A stretch of DNA of 64,000 nt from Coniferiporia sulphurascens (taxonomy: Eukaryota > Basidiomycota > Agaricomycetes > Hymenochaetales > Hymenochaetaceae), in NCBI GenBank assembly GCA_002794785.1, contig NBBA01000001.1:1984001-2048000 (forward strand), in the 5' to 3' direction. Position numbers and translations under genes: made by a program. The notes under the pieces are model-generated. The model searched no databases. It saw nothing but the letters and a program-made list of their open reading frames with translations, and was not told the origin of the DNA. Of the stretch, positions 9,978-24,038 are shown one piece after another (within the stretch, counting starts at the first letter, position 1; each line of letters starts with the position of its first letter).

Positions 9978-12774
9978 ATGGACGGCAACATTGAGGCCGT
10001 TCCTTACAGCATACCAACCCTTCGGGCGCGGAAACATTATGAACCCGATGTTCCCGAAGATATCGCGGTTGCTCTACTGCACTTGAATGACCCGAACTGG
10101 GACTTCAACGGTTCGGACACGGCCTCTTTTGAGACCACTAGCTTCGATATGGACGAGAAAGGCACAAGCATTCCGAAATTCTCGAATAGTTTCGACATGA
10201 GCCGTTCGTCGGGGGTTGAGACGTCGGGATACGATAGCGAGTCTCAAATGGGCTCGAAAATGCGATTCGAATCAGCCGAGGCAGTGGATTATGATGAGTG
10301 AGTTTGTTCCCTTTACCCTTTCTTGGGCGGCTCAGTTTACCGTGCGTCCAGCGAGTCTCCATATGCAGAAGTGCGCGCATCAGTAGCGAACACAGACGAC
10401 CCAAATATGCCCGTCAACACTTTTCGAATGTGGTTCCTCGGCCTACTTTTTACGCTTGTCATCTCGACGCTCAATCAGTTTTTCTCCATGCGATGTGGGT
10501 CCTGATTTGTGTCCCTACTTGACCTCGCTTATCTCGTGTCATCCGGTTTCTACAGACCCTTCCGTATACATATCCGGAATTGTTGCCCAGCTTGCTGCCC
10601 TCCCTTGCGGAAGATTTCTCGCGCAAGTCCTTCCCACGACTCGCTTTACAACGTTCGGGTACACCTGGTCGCTTAATCCAGGTCCATTCACTATCAAGGA
10701 ACATACACTCATCACCGTCATGTCGAATGTTGTAGCGGGTGGCGCGTATGCAACAGATGTTATAGCCACGCAACGGTTATACTTCAACCAGCACTGGGGA
10801 TTCGGCTATCAGATACTTCTTTGTCTTTCATCACAAGTCATTGGCTTCACCTTCGCTGGCTTCGTCCGTCAGTTCCTCGTATGGCCTTCGGCGATGATCT
10901 ATCCCGGCGTCCTCGTGAATTGCGCACTCTTCAATACACTTCATGGCAGCTATGGTAAGAAGGAGGGGAGGCACATGTCCCGGGAATGGTTTTTCTTGTA
11001 TGCGATGCTTGCGAGTTTCGTTTGGTACTGGTTCCCTGGTTATCTGTTTACTGCGCTTTCCGTCTTCAACTGGGTTTGCTGGATTGCTCCAGACAACATC
11101 GTCATCAATCAACTTTTCGGTTACCAAACAGGACTGGGTATGGGCTTTTTCACGTTTGACTGGAGCATGATTTCGTATGTCGGTAGTCCTCTCATAATCC
11201 CAGTAAGCTTTACTTGTGGTTTCTTTGACTTGCAGTAGTAGCTCATCACACTACTACAGTGGTGGGCCCAGGTAAACACGATTATAGCATTTCTCTTTTT
11301 CTTTTGGTTCCTTACACCCATCCTTTACTGTGCGTCTTTTTTTCTTTTAGGATTTCCACAAAAATGTTAACTGTTTTTGCAGACAAAAACGTGTTTTACT
11401 CCAAATACCTACCCATGTCTGCGGCAAGCACGTTCGACAACACCGGAGCTGTCTATGATGCCAGTGCGATCATTCAGAACGGCACCTTTAATTTAGATTT
11501 ATACAAAGCCTACTCGCCTCTTTATATCCCCATCACCTTTGCCGTGTCGTATGGCGTAACGTTTGCGTCTTTTACGTCCGTCATCGTGCATACCTATCGT
11601 CAGTATATTTCATTGCTTATCTTTGCCTTCAATTTATTGATATATGTTATTCAGTATGGTACCGACGCGACCTTTTGCTTCAAGTCCGCAAGTCTCTCAA
11701 GGATAATGGCGATGTTCACAGCCGTCTCATGTCTATCTATCCTGAAGTTCCACATGCTTGGTACGCCGTCTTGGGGCTGGTCGCATTTGCTTTAGCGATT
11801 GTCACCGTCCGCGTTTGGGACACGGATTTGCCGGTCTGGGGTCTCATCCTTGCTCTGCTTGTTTCCATCGCCTTCATCGTTCCCATTGGCATGATCAGGG
11901 CTCTCACAAATCAGACAGTTGCCATACAAGTCCTTGCGGAACTATTAGTTGGATACGTTCTTCCTGGTCGACCCATCGCAATGATGATATTTAAGACATT
12001 CTGCTTCATCACGATGAGCCAGGCGTTAAATTTCGTTGCCGATCTTAAACTTGGCCACTACATGAAAATTCCACCTCGTTTGATGTTTTTAGCGCAGGTC
12101 ATCGCAACGGTGGAATGCGTCGTCGTCGTCGTTTTTGTCCAGTCATGGATGTTTTCAAACATACCCGACATGTGCTCGCCGAATCAGATTCACAAATTCA
12201 CTTGCCCGAGCACATCGACGTTTGCATCCGCGGCAATGATCTGGGGCGGAGTGGGACCTGCACGGCTTTTCAGCCCGGGTGCACTATATTACCCACTCGT
12301 TTATTTCTTCCTCATCGGGGCTATCCTTCCTATTCCGTTCTACTACCTTGCGAAGCGCTTTCCTCTTTCTTTCTGGCGCTTCGTAAATGTGCCCGTCATG
12401 CTGACAGGACTCGCGGTTCTGCCGCCATCTACGGGAATCAACTTCTCGTCATGGTTCATGTTCGGAGCATTTTTCCAATACTTCATGCGACGCTTCCATT
12501 TCCGCGTAAGTATCTCCCGATCAATTATCTTATTGTGCATTTATTGAATGATATGCAGTGGTGGACGCGCTTCAATTACATTCTCTCCGCGGCGCTGGAC
12601 TCAGGGGTTGCGATAGCCCTCATTGTTATTTTCTTCGCGCTTCAACTGCCTAAGGGCGGATTTAACCTAAATTGGTGGGGTAATACCGTCTGGACAAACA
12701 CCGCTGATTATAATGGCACTCCCATGATCACACTTGAGGAGGGGCAAACTTTTGGTCCCACAAGCTGGTCGTGA
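9978..12774 (+). CDS. OPT family oligopeptide transporter
   Basis: This is a multi-exon membrane transporter of the fungal small-peptide/glutathione OPT family (proton symport at the plasma membrane). The hydrophilic N-terminus (about 140 residues, MDGNIEAVPYSIP...) leads into a first membrane helix NTFRMWFLGLLFTLVISTLNQF. The OPT signature NPGPFTIKEHTLITVMSNVV follows. Further helices include YQILLCLSSQVIGFTFAGF, KPRPIAMM-like VLPGRPIAMMIFKTF and FFQYFMRRFHFRWWTRFNY. The end, TLEEGQTFGPTSWS-stop, is a typical OPT terminus. Introns lie near 10300, 10497, 11205-11370, 11600-11680 and 12506-12558. It is divergent from TauD. A role in glutathione or peptide-sulfur import is suggested only by neighbours. 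Confidence 0.9.
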
Positions 12775-13202
12775 GGGCTACAAATTTATGTTCGAGGAGA
12801 TACCATTACGACCATGTTACGATATTCACGTTACTTCCGATATGCTCACGTTTATCCAAGGGCTCCTAAAACGAGCTCGCTGGTTATTACTTATTTACTT
12901 TGTTCTAACTGTTCCGCGGTTTTCAGTGTATTTTCGCATTTATCTGAATAACATTCGTTCTGTTGTACGTGTGTAGAGATGTGAGGATCAGGAACGCGCA
13001 TGGTACGAACGTCGATTATCACGTACAAATACTGATCAACAACGCGCCGCGCCCACGCGACTTAAGTATGGACGCGCCGAACTCTGTCGCGTCTCGTCAC
13101 TTATAGTCACACGGGTCGCTCACCCGTGGCTGCAGCGGGCGTGGCGTCAAACAACTCAACCAACGAACACTGCGGCAGCCGACGTTGAAGGACGCACCTC
13201 CG
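12775..13202. other. Intergenic region upstream of SPT21-like gene
   Basis: About 430 bp. The first 200 bp are AT-richer and suit the OPT 3' UTR; the rest is likely the promoter of the next gene. No further gene is seen. Confidence 0.4.
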
Positions 13203-16200
13203 ATGGATGCAGGAGGACAAGGAGTAGTTCGTAAGTACTCTACGCACACAATAGGCAGTGTGGTCACGATAATCGTTATATGTCCTCTCAGTACGCGTAC
13301 TGTACACGGTCAACACATCACCACAGTATATTCTCGCCAAAGCACCTGAAAAAATCGCGCTGGTCTCTGCCGATGTTGCTTCAGGATCCAACTCCCTCCC
13401 GCGCCATGGGCGCGCTTTGATAAAAACATGTGCACTGGCAATCTGCCGTTCGAGGTTAGTTGTTTGTTGGGAGACATTACGCTGGTCATTAGTACCAACA
13501 TGTTGATACTCATAATGGTATCACAGTCCAGAACTCAGGCCCGACATCTCAAAAGACTTCTCAGTATATGTTCTTGACCCGCTTGAGGACTTGTTGTCCC
13601 AGGGACGCCATGGACAATCAGGCGGGGTGGCAGTGGGGATGGGCCTTTTGTCAAACATAATTTCGCCCTATACAGCTGACTCGAGCATGGTTACGGGTAC
13701 GGTTATCTATTGCGGCGAGGGTGAGGTTGCTCTCGAGGTTGTCATATCGCTACGGCAGGTGCGTAGTACACTGCCCTAGTATGACAACAGTATTGATTGG
13801 CTTTCTTGAAGGTGGCTCCAACCGTTATAGCGGTGGACGAAGGCCAGTCTTCTCAATCAGAAGAAACCAGTTCCCAATTTCACTCTGGTCGATATCCTAC
13901 TTGTCGCTCGTCGAAGGCGTCTGCAAATCGCTCGAAGCAGCGTACGGATCAACCTTTCCTCGCGTCCCATCCGTTACCCTCATTTGACGCACGATTATTC
14001 GGTTCATATGCACAACAACCCATTTACGATCCTCAGGGATTCGGCTCAGGAAACACTATAAACGACAGGTACTATGGTCGCAGGCCAAATCCTACTCATT
14101 CCACTCGTGCGCATAAACTTCCCACACCCTACATTGGTCCACCCAAGCGGAAGTACGACCAGACAGGGAGCCGGGGCGTAGCGTCAGACCCTGATTTATG
14201 TCGAGACGCTCCAGGGAGCTCGCCGAATCCTCCCCCTGTTGCAGACTCTGAGTCGGAACTCGACAAATACGCTGAACCCTTAAGCTCGCAAGAGTCAATC
14301 GTGACTTCGGGTGCCAGCACCCCTGTTCCTCCACCCTCACAACAATCGAACCAGCCTTCTTCGAACGAGCTGAACGATCTGCCGGAAACGGCTGCCATAC
14401 TGGCCGCGTTGTCTGCGGTGTCCTCAAAACCGTCTGAGGGCAGTACAGCACCTAATCCTCAAGACAACTCTAGTCCTAACCCTGACTTGGTGGCATTTCT
14501 ACGAGCCTATCTATCTGCTTTGGAGTCTCAACAGTCGGAAGAAAGCTCTTCAAAAGCCCCATCTACAACACCCTCTGGTGGCAGCTCCGTTCCAATATCT
14601 GCGGCGGCCCCAGCAACTGTTGTACTTCCAGCGCCTCAGACGGAAACAAACGAACCCGTTGCGGGGCCATCACCCCGAGTGGAGTCCCAAATTAAAACCT
14701 CGAACAAGGAAAATTGGAAGCCGCCACATCCCCAGCAGAGCTCGAAGGATCAACCTAGTGAACCCTTGAGCACTTCTCCACTGGGACTAGGACGGTTTAA
14801 TTCTCGACTCTCCAACAGTCAGCAGCCCGAGGGTTCAAAGCCGTCGGAATCACGAAATGGGGCAAACGGCACGAGCATCGCTGCAAATGTAGTTCAGTCC
14901 AATGACAATTCAAGAAAGAGAAAGTTGAGCGATGTGACCCAGGATGACGCAGACTCACAGACCAAAGGGAGGTCCTCAACAATGCTAAGGCGCTCGGCCA
15001 CGGCCGAGGACCTCAGTGGTATTCGCGTGAATACAGGTTGGGGTGGCCTCCGACTCCGTGCAGATGGGAGCTTCAGTGGGGGACATCCACTTAAACCTCC
15101 TGCAACCAGCAATGATCGCGCGAGCACAAAGATTCCGCAACCGGTTTTCTTCCGGTCAACGGGATCGGGTGCTGCCGCAACTTTGGCACGAAAAGCTCCA
15201 TACGTCACCCCAGACTGGGCACGGGGAGTTCCTCCTCCAGCACCACCTCCAAGGCCAGAGGGGGCGATAGAGGCCAGCAGCAACAAAGGGAAAAAGGACA
15301 ACAAATCGAAAGGGCTAGGGCGATTAGGCGGGAGAAGGTCTGTGGTTCGGGCAGTCGATGGCGTTGCTGCATCTGGCGCGTTGAGCGAGTCATCGAAGCT
15401 TGTTTCACGGGTATGCACATCGCAGGAAAAACCTATAAGTCCGAGTCTGCGTAGTCCACATACTTCTCCGAAAAGGACGCCACCAGGCATATTACCAATC
15501 TTTGCTCAGTCTTCTCCCCTGGCGAAAGCGTCTCTTGCAACTTTCTTTCAAGCCTTTCAGACGTCACCTTGCCGTCCAGTTGCTGAACGCAAAAGCTTGC
15601 TTTCTACGCCTCGTAAATCCACCGTCAACTCTTCGCCGGGAGGGTCCGCGAAGCACTTGTCTCTTTTTACGCCATCGCCAATCACGAGCCTGGGCGGAGG
15701 CTTTAAGCCCCGAGCCCTTTTTACGGGAGGTGCCGGGGGAGACCCGCCACCATCACCTACTCCGTCAAGGAGAAAGTTGCCTTCCAAGTCGATCTCAGGG
15801 TTTCCCCAGCAATCGGGTCCTACTGGAACGAATCCCCAGACTCAAGATCAGAATGAAGACGATGATCCCCCGAGTTCATTGCCAGTCGCAAGCAGCGATG
15901 ACATGACGGACGAAAGCGTCAGGTTACCAGAACAAGGGATTTCTTCCGATTCTACAGTTATGAATTCGGGCAGGATTCACGACTGGTCGTCATTGGACTT
16001 GCCGCCGTCTTCTCCTCCACCTCCGTCTAGTCCTTCCATGGTACCCTTGGAGAGGGATGATCTTCCATGCTCTGACATACCTTCTTCAGACACGTCTGAG
16101 GGCGAGACTCCTTCCGCATCCACTGATACGGATACTCAACCTTCCCCTAGTGAGGGTCTAGAAAGTCGGACAGGTCCCGAGGTTGATAACCTGGATTTTC

Positions 16201-16583
16201 AAGACGACCTTGACTTTTCTAAAGTGGCGGAGCTCTTTCCAGATCCCGTCTTTTCAGACTTCGATTTGCTAATGACTGGGCAGGATGGCTCCGCTGCGGA
16301 CGCTGCTATTGACGCGCTGCGTAACGGCCTCGGTCAGGAAGACCTCTCCGAAGCGTGGAGCCTACTGGACGACGTCCTTAACCCCGCCGCGATGGTCAAT
16401 GATGCAACCTTGGGCTCACAAGTCGAGAGCTGGCTTAATGTACCTGTTCAAGATTTCAATCTCGACGAACTCATAGGGGAGAATAACACAATCGACGCGG
16501 TTGATGCGGTACTTCGTGATACCGATTACGTCAATCAGGCTGCAATGAACTTTGAAGAGTTACTGAAAGGATGCTTAGTGTAG
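13203..16583 (+). CDS. Spt21/Ams2-like regulator of histone genes, no GATA finger
   Basis: Four exons (13203-13230, 13292-13454, 13527-13758, 13812-16583) join in frame to 1,064 aa. The N-terminal ~160 residues read LRVLYTVNTSPQYILAKAP, then ALIKTCALAICRSSPEL, DFSVYVLDPLED, VAVGMGLLSNI, and end EGEVALEVVISLRQVAP. This pattern (LRVLYT, KTCxxAIxxSSPEL, YxVYxxD, VGxGxLS, ExLEVxxxL) matches my recollection of the N-terminal domain of yeast Spt21 and fission-yeast Ams2, which activate histone gene transcription. The remaining ~900 residues are Ser/Pro-rich and low-complexity, with an acidic C-terminus (LDDVLN, FNLDELIGEN) that could be an activation domain. Few cysteines occur and no CxxC-x17-18-CxxC GATA finger is present. 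Family assignment is by memory of motifs; a different SPRY-less nuclear factor is possible. Confidence 0.55.
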
Positions 16584-16742
16584 AATTATGGACATGATCA
16601 TGCGTTTATCACATTTGTACAAATTTACTGCAATCTCCCATCGTGCACGTCGCCAGTCCAAAATATATTATGTGCAAGACTAGTCCGCGGAAGCGCCAGA
16701 CCGACAACAAGTGAAGAAGCTAAACCAAAATTGGTGAGTTCG
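16584..16742. other. Short convergent 3' intergenic gap
   Basis: About 160 bp between the SPT21-like stop and the GEP4 stop. An alternative minus-strand frame through here could extend GEP4 if a further intron is used, but the simple stop at 16743 fits the family. Confidence 0.4.
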
Positions 16743-17641
16743 TTATCGAATGAACAGTCTTTTTTGTTCTGTGAATATCGAACTATTCGGGCTGGTCCAC
16801 CGTTCAACAGTGCGGGCAAGTTTTTTCTCGAGGAAACGCATGATCCCAGCTTCTTTCTTCCAGACGTTTTCAACGAAGACTGACAGTGGACCAACTGCGT
16901 TCCCCAGAACTCGATGCCCGGACGAACGCATGCGGTTAGCCAACACGACGTCCGTGAAAATCCTATCGCCAACTATGAAAAGCTCGTTGTCAGAGACCGG
17001 GCGTTTCAGCGACGCAAAGTAGGCGCGGATGTCCTTGATGCATGAATATCCTGGCTTCATAGAGTTATGTCGCAAAACCGGGACGCCGAGATGATAGGAT
17101 ACCGAGTCTGCCTGACAATAATCAGAGCTCTGCATCGTCGTTAAGGGGAATGATGCATAGTCACTTGTATCCCTCCTGAATCTAGATGACTCCCGGCGGA
17201 GTTGCTCACGACAATGATGTTCTCATCGCCGAAAGTTGACCTGCATTCTTCCCAAGCTTCCTAAGATTGGAACGCTGTTTACAGGGAGAACTAGCATAGA
17301 AAATGGACCAGAACTTGCCTTAAGCTCGGGAACAAGTTTATCTTCGTAAGGAATAGTCTTCAACAATAAACCGCAATTTAGCTCGCGCCCAAGAGGCCAC
17401 ACCAGTTCGTTGTCGTACCAAACAATTATCTTTGTCAAAAACAGCTCCGCGGTAGCCTGCCTTATGAAGTGCCGAGAAATCTAATGCTCGTAGGTCTTCC
17501 TGGGTCAAGGAATAATGAGTAATTTTGCGCTAGACCTTTGAATGAACTGACAGCACCTCTAATGACGAGAGATGGGACGATTAAGTTTGGGCGAAACAGG
17601 AGCTGAAAGGGAACAAGAATGCCAGGGACATTTAATGGCAT
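16743..17641 (-). CDS. GEP4: Mitochondrial phosphatidylglycerophosphatase, GEP4 family
   Basis: GEP4 dephosphorylates phosphatidylglycerol phosphate at the matrix face of the inner membrane, the step before cardiolipin. The start MPLNVPGILVPFQLLF is the first ATG in frame. Exons then give DFSALHKAGYRGAVFDKDNCL, with the HAD motif I DKDN (DxDx[TV]-like), TIPYEDKLVPELK, EAWEECRSTFGDENIIVVSNSAG (motif II Ser), ADSVSYHLGVPVLRH, SMKPGYSCIKDIRAYF (motif III Lys) and VGDRIFTDVVLANRM (motif IV GDRxxTD). Introns are about 50-60 bp. The one after VPELK begins GCAAGT and ends TTAG, a GC-AG intron. It ends FIR-stop. Its ATG is only about 225 bp downstream of the RT gene end, so its promoter is squeezed there. 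Confidence 0.88.
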
Positions 17642-17865
17642 CTTCGACGAGAGCGAAAGGGGTATAATCGAAGCAAAAGTCGGCCGCAGCAATGGGACGG
17701 CCGGTGAGCTCGAGGAATCGAGGTTCAAGCACAGTATCGGAGTTTCAAATAAAATGGGTCGATCACATTCGGAACGGAGGCGAATAATGAGCCATCATTG
17801 TCATTTTACTACAGAGTCCAGACTCGGAGCCAGTTGGCAGTAGGTACAGGAAGTACATTAATTTG

Positions 17866-20486
17866 TCAGACCGTTTGAGTAAATGAAATGGTCGGGCGGT
17901 ACTTTATGACAATTCCCAGACAAATAATGCCGATTAGGGCGATGTACGGTACCAAGCGGCTTCTATGGATCGGTTCAGTCAGTACTACTAAGCAGGTCAC
18001 CACCGACGGGTATCAAACTTACTTGTCAGGTGTATGTTTTGTATCTCCTTCAGGGCTTTCAGAGATACTTCGGGCACTTTCAGTACCTTGAAGAGAGATA
18101 TGCACCATTAATTTATGAGACAGCTTACCGGTCGGTATCCTCAATTATATCCTCTAGTCTCCAAACATTCAGACGGATGGTACGACTAGGCTCCCTCCGT
18201 CCCCTTGTAGCTTTGACAGGACCCTCCTTTTTTCTTCTTGGTAAAGTGGACTGTACGGGTTTATCAGGATGGTGTTCGACGCTTTTGCCAGCGCAACCTG
18301 TATCATCTGTATCGGCCACTGAGCGCCAAGACCCGCATAAACCTGGAATGCGGTCGGCGATACTCTGGGGGACTTTAAATTCTTTAAGTATGAGGTTGGG
18401 ATAGTCTTGCACCAAAACCCTTTCTTCGTCCAGGGAAAGACGCATTGCGACGGTGTTCTCTTCGCTCGTTACGCTCGCCACGGAGAGATCTTTGTCTACT
18501 TCAAAAAGCATTTCTGCTGCAAGCAAGAGGAGCTCGTGCATTTCATCGGCCGCTTCGAAGCAATCAAAAACGGCGGCTGTCGTACTATCGCTTGTATAGA
18601 TCAGTATACGGCCTGAATGTGACATCCGGCATTTCGCCCAGAATATAGCACAAATCACGGCGACAGTGTGACACGTAGAAAGGAGAGGTTCCGATGCGCC
18701 GGGCGCGAACCTGTAGTAAAATGCTTCATCCGTTGTGGGAGACCAGAATCCGAAACCCGTTGATGATGCACCAGTGAAAATTGTACAAGAAGCGCTGTCA
18801 GAATTTCCGTATGATTTCGCGTAAGATAATCCCTTGGATTCCCGAAGGAGGTTCGCAAGCCAACTAAGGTCGGTTTTGATTCTCTCTGAAATCATGCACC
18901 TCTTCTCTTGCTCCTCCTGACTAGCTCTGGCCATCTCCTTGTGTAGTGAGTGAACTCCTGGACGGAGGAGAGGATTTACTTCGAATGTCCAATTGACAGA
19001 GCCTGCAAGTTTCTGACATTCCTGCAGGGATCTGTATGCCAAAGAAGAAGTCGAATGAGGGTCACAAAAAGTTGTGAGGTGTGCTATGAGGCCATCCATC
19101 TTCTCCTTTGGCACGGAGACGCGCTTGCGTCTAAGATCTACTTCATAACCAATGATGGTCAAAACTATTCCAGACTCCTGCTTCTTTAGCTCATGTGGAA
19201 TGCCAAGTAGGTCCCATAATTCAAGAAGACGGGCCTGTTTTTCCGGAAGATACTTATTGTATGGTGCGTAGTATTTTTTCCGAGAGCTATACTCCCAAGA
19301 AAAATGGTCGTCCACATAGGAAAGGATATCTGGAATACCCCACACATTCTCAGCTATCCATAATACGAGGGACATAAAAGCACAAAAGATACGCTGTGAG
19401 GCTGCGTTACCAAATGTGTTGCACCGATCAACGTAGTAGTTGTCGTTTATCTTCACAGCCTGTAGAGCCTGCCAATACGGAGACATCGGGATGATGCGGA
19501 AGGCGTGCGAGACATCAGACTTGAAAAGGACAATATTACTCTTCGTCAAGCGGCGAGCGCGAAGAATGCGAATCAATGCGCGAATGTCGTCAGCCTGAGC
19601 ACATCTCTCGTTCTCCGGGATGAGAGAGTTCAACGAGTGATCACCTGAACTGTGATTGTTAATTAGGCGGAACTTCTTGCCGCCCAAAGACTGTCCGACG
19701 TGCACTGGCATGCAAGCCATTCCGCGATAGAGCCGTTTGCCAAAGGGACCGGAAAACCTTCCCGCCTTGAGTTCCTTTTCCAGTTGTTCCTCCAGAAACT
19801 CTTGCCGTGGCCCATGTTCTCGGACTTTTTGTTTTCGTGATTCGTCGACCGTCATATCGTAAGGAATTTTTGCAAATGGCCAAAATCCTCTACGGAGCCC
19901 TTCGATCACAGATTCCACGAACTTCTTGTTGGGATGGGATTTTAGGAGCGCTTCGAAAACGACGACGTTGATCGGGGTGACGATTTTAAAAAGTTCGGGA
20001 TGGTGCCGGACAGTATCAACGAGGTTAGCCGGCAGTTCATTTACCGATGGGGGTGCCGGCAGAGGCTCAGCATTGAGAGACGCTTGCGAACATGGAGAAC
20101 ACGACACGTCGTCATCCCAATCAAGTCCCCGTTTCACGCGCGCTGGTCGCGCATCTAAGTCCGCAGACGGTTGACAATTCAGCGCGGAGTGGTCTGATCG
20201 CCAGCACAAGCTGCAGAGGTGAGGATGCGGGCAGCTAGCTGAACAAAGGCATTGGTCCTCGTTGAAATTTTTGCATGGAACAGGCAATTTAGAAGGCTCG
20301 GGGTTGTTCGAGTACACAACGCTGATTGCAGCCAAGTCGATGTCATCCCTCGACTCCTCGGCGTACTCGTCGGCCAGAGAAGGGGAAGGTGGGCGAGATT
20401 GCTCAAGAGCGGACATGTGGTCTTCCGCTAATATACGATTGTTAGTAAGAACAGTTAGACTGGACCATCAACTCACACAAACCCAT
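17866..20486 (-). CDS. DIRS-like reverse transcriptase/RNase H protein with spliceosomal introns, possibly domesticated
   Basis: A tiny exon (20486-20477, ATGGGTTTGT) splices to 20427-18129, giving MGLSEDHMSALEQ... The protein has an N-terminal Cys/His knuckle (CKNFNEDQC...HLCSLCWRSDHSALNC, about residues 55-90), an RT domain with motif A FKSDVSHAFRIIPM and motif C SYVDDHF, and an RNase H-like domain. In that domain the usual TDAS is TGAS (IFTGASSTGFGFW) and the usual ADALSR is AMRLSL, so two catalytic aspartates appear lost; IYTSDSTTAA keeps one. No tyrosine recombinase, integrase or terminal repeat is seen. After the donor at 18128 the end is ambiguous: acceptor CAAG gives a stop after two residues (~771 aa), while acceptor GAAAG plus a further intron (18022-17963) gives 819 aa ending in a hydrophobic segment LVPYIALIGIICLGIVI, stop at 17866. 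Motif assignment is firm; function is not. Confidence 0.7.
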
Positions 20487-21134
20487 AGGAGCGAAACTTT
20501 TTAGTCGGTGGTGGTGAAAAGGCGCCTGAAGTGGACTTGGTTCTCCGGACGTATCTCAGCACGGTCTATTGGAGTAATGAAGGAGGGGAAGGGGAGGTTA
20601 TATATAAAAGAGCTGAGCGCCCGTCCTATGCATCATGATGAATACTTGTAAAATACACGCTCGCAAGACACAGAAGGACTACGCGTTCGTGCACCGCGCA
20701 TCTCCTGGTTTCATGGATGAGCCCTGTCAGTGCAAGGGAAGCGCCACGGCAGTGCTAGTGGCGGCGAGAACCAAAAGACTAAGCAATTTCAAATCAGTGT
20801 CCAGATATCTCCCTGGATTGCTAGCTAGGTGTATTAGTAGGAGCCTGGGTAGCAGCATTTGCGCAAATTTCGGAAGCCCCTTTTCTGCCCTTTGATGCTT
20901 TTGTAAAAATCAGCTATAGTCGGGCAGTGTCCTTGTGAGAATCCTGTCCCATACTAGCAGCTAGACAAGTAGTCACTTGGCAGACTGCCAGCGACCGTGT
21001 TGAGCGTATTTGCTTATCTAATGGATGAAGTAAGGAGCGCGACACTTGAGACGCGCATTGACCGACCCTAAACTTCGACACGACCTACAGTAGTACCGTC
21101 TTTCGAGTCCGCCACGCTCAGCGAGCCCACCACC
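20487..21134. other. Divergent intergenic region between RT gene and MCM5
   Basis: About 650 bp. It contains TATATATAAAAG at about 20598-20609, readable as a TATA box on the plus strand. A small plus-strand open frame at 20635-20895 has no recognisable features. Promoters of both flanking genes should lie here. Confidence 0.4.

Positions 21135-24038
<2,904 letters not shown>

Noticed and set aside
18125..18130. TAA directly after the main RT exon taken as the stop codon
   Set aside because: The stop lies inside a strong GTAAGC donor, so the frame more likely continues into a spliced exon; both ends are described in the feature.
17500..20700. Terminal or split direct repeats around the RT gene
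   Set aside because: Comparison by eye of the flanks near 17640-17880 and 20500-20640 showed no shared sequence.
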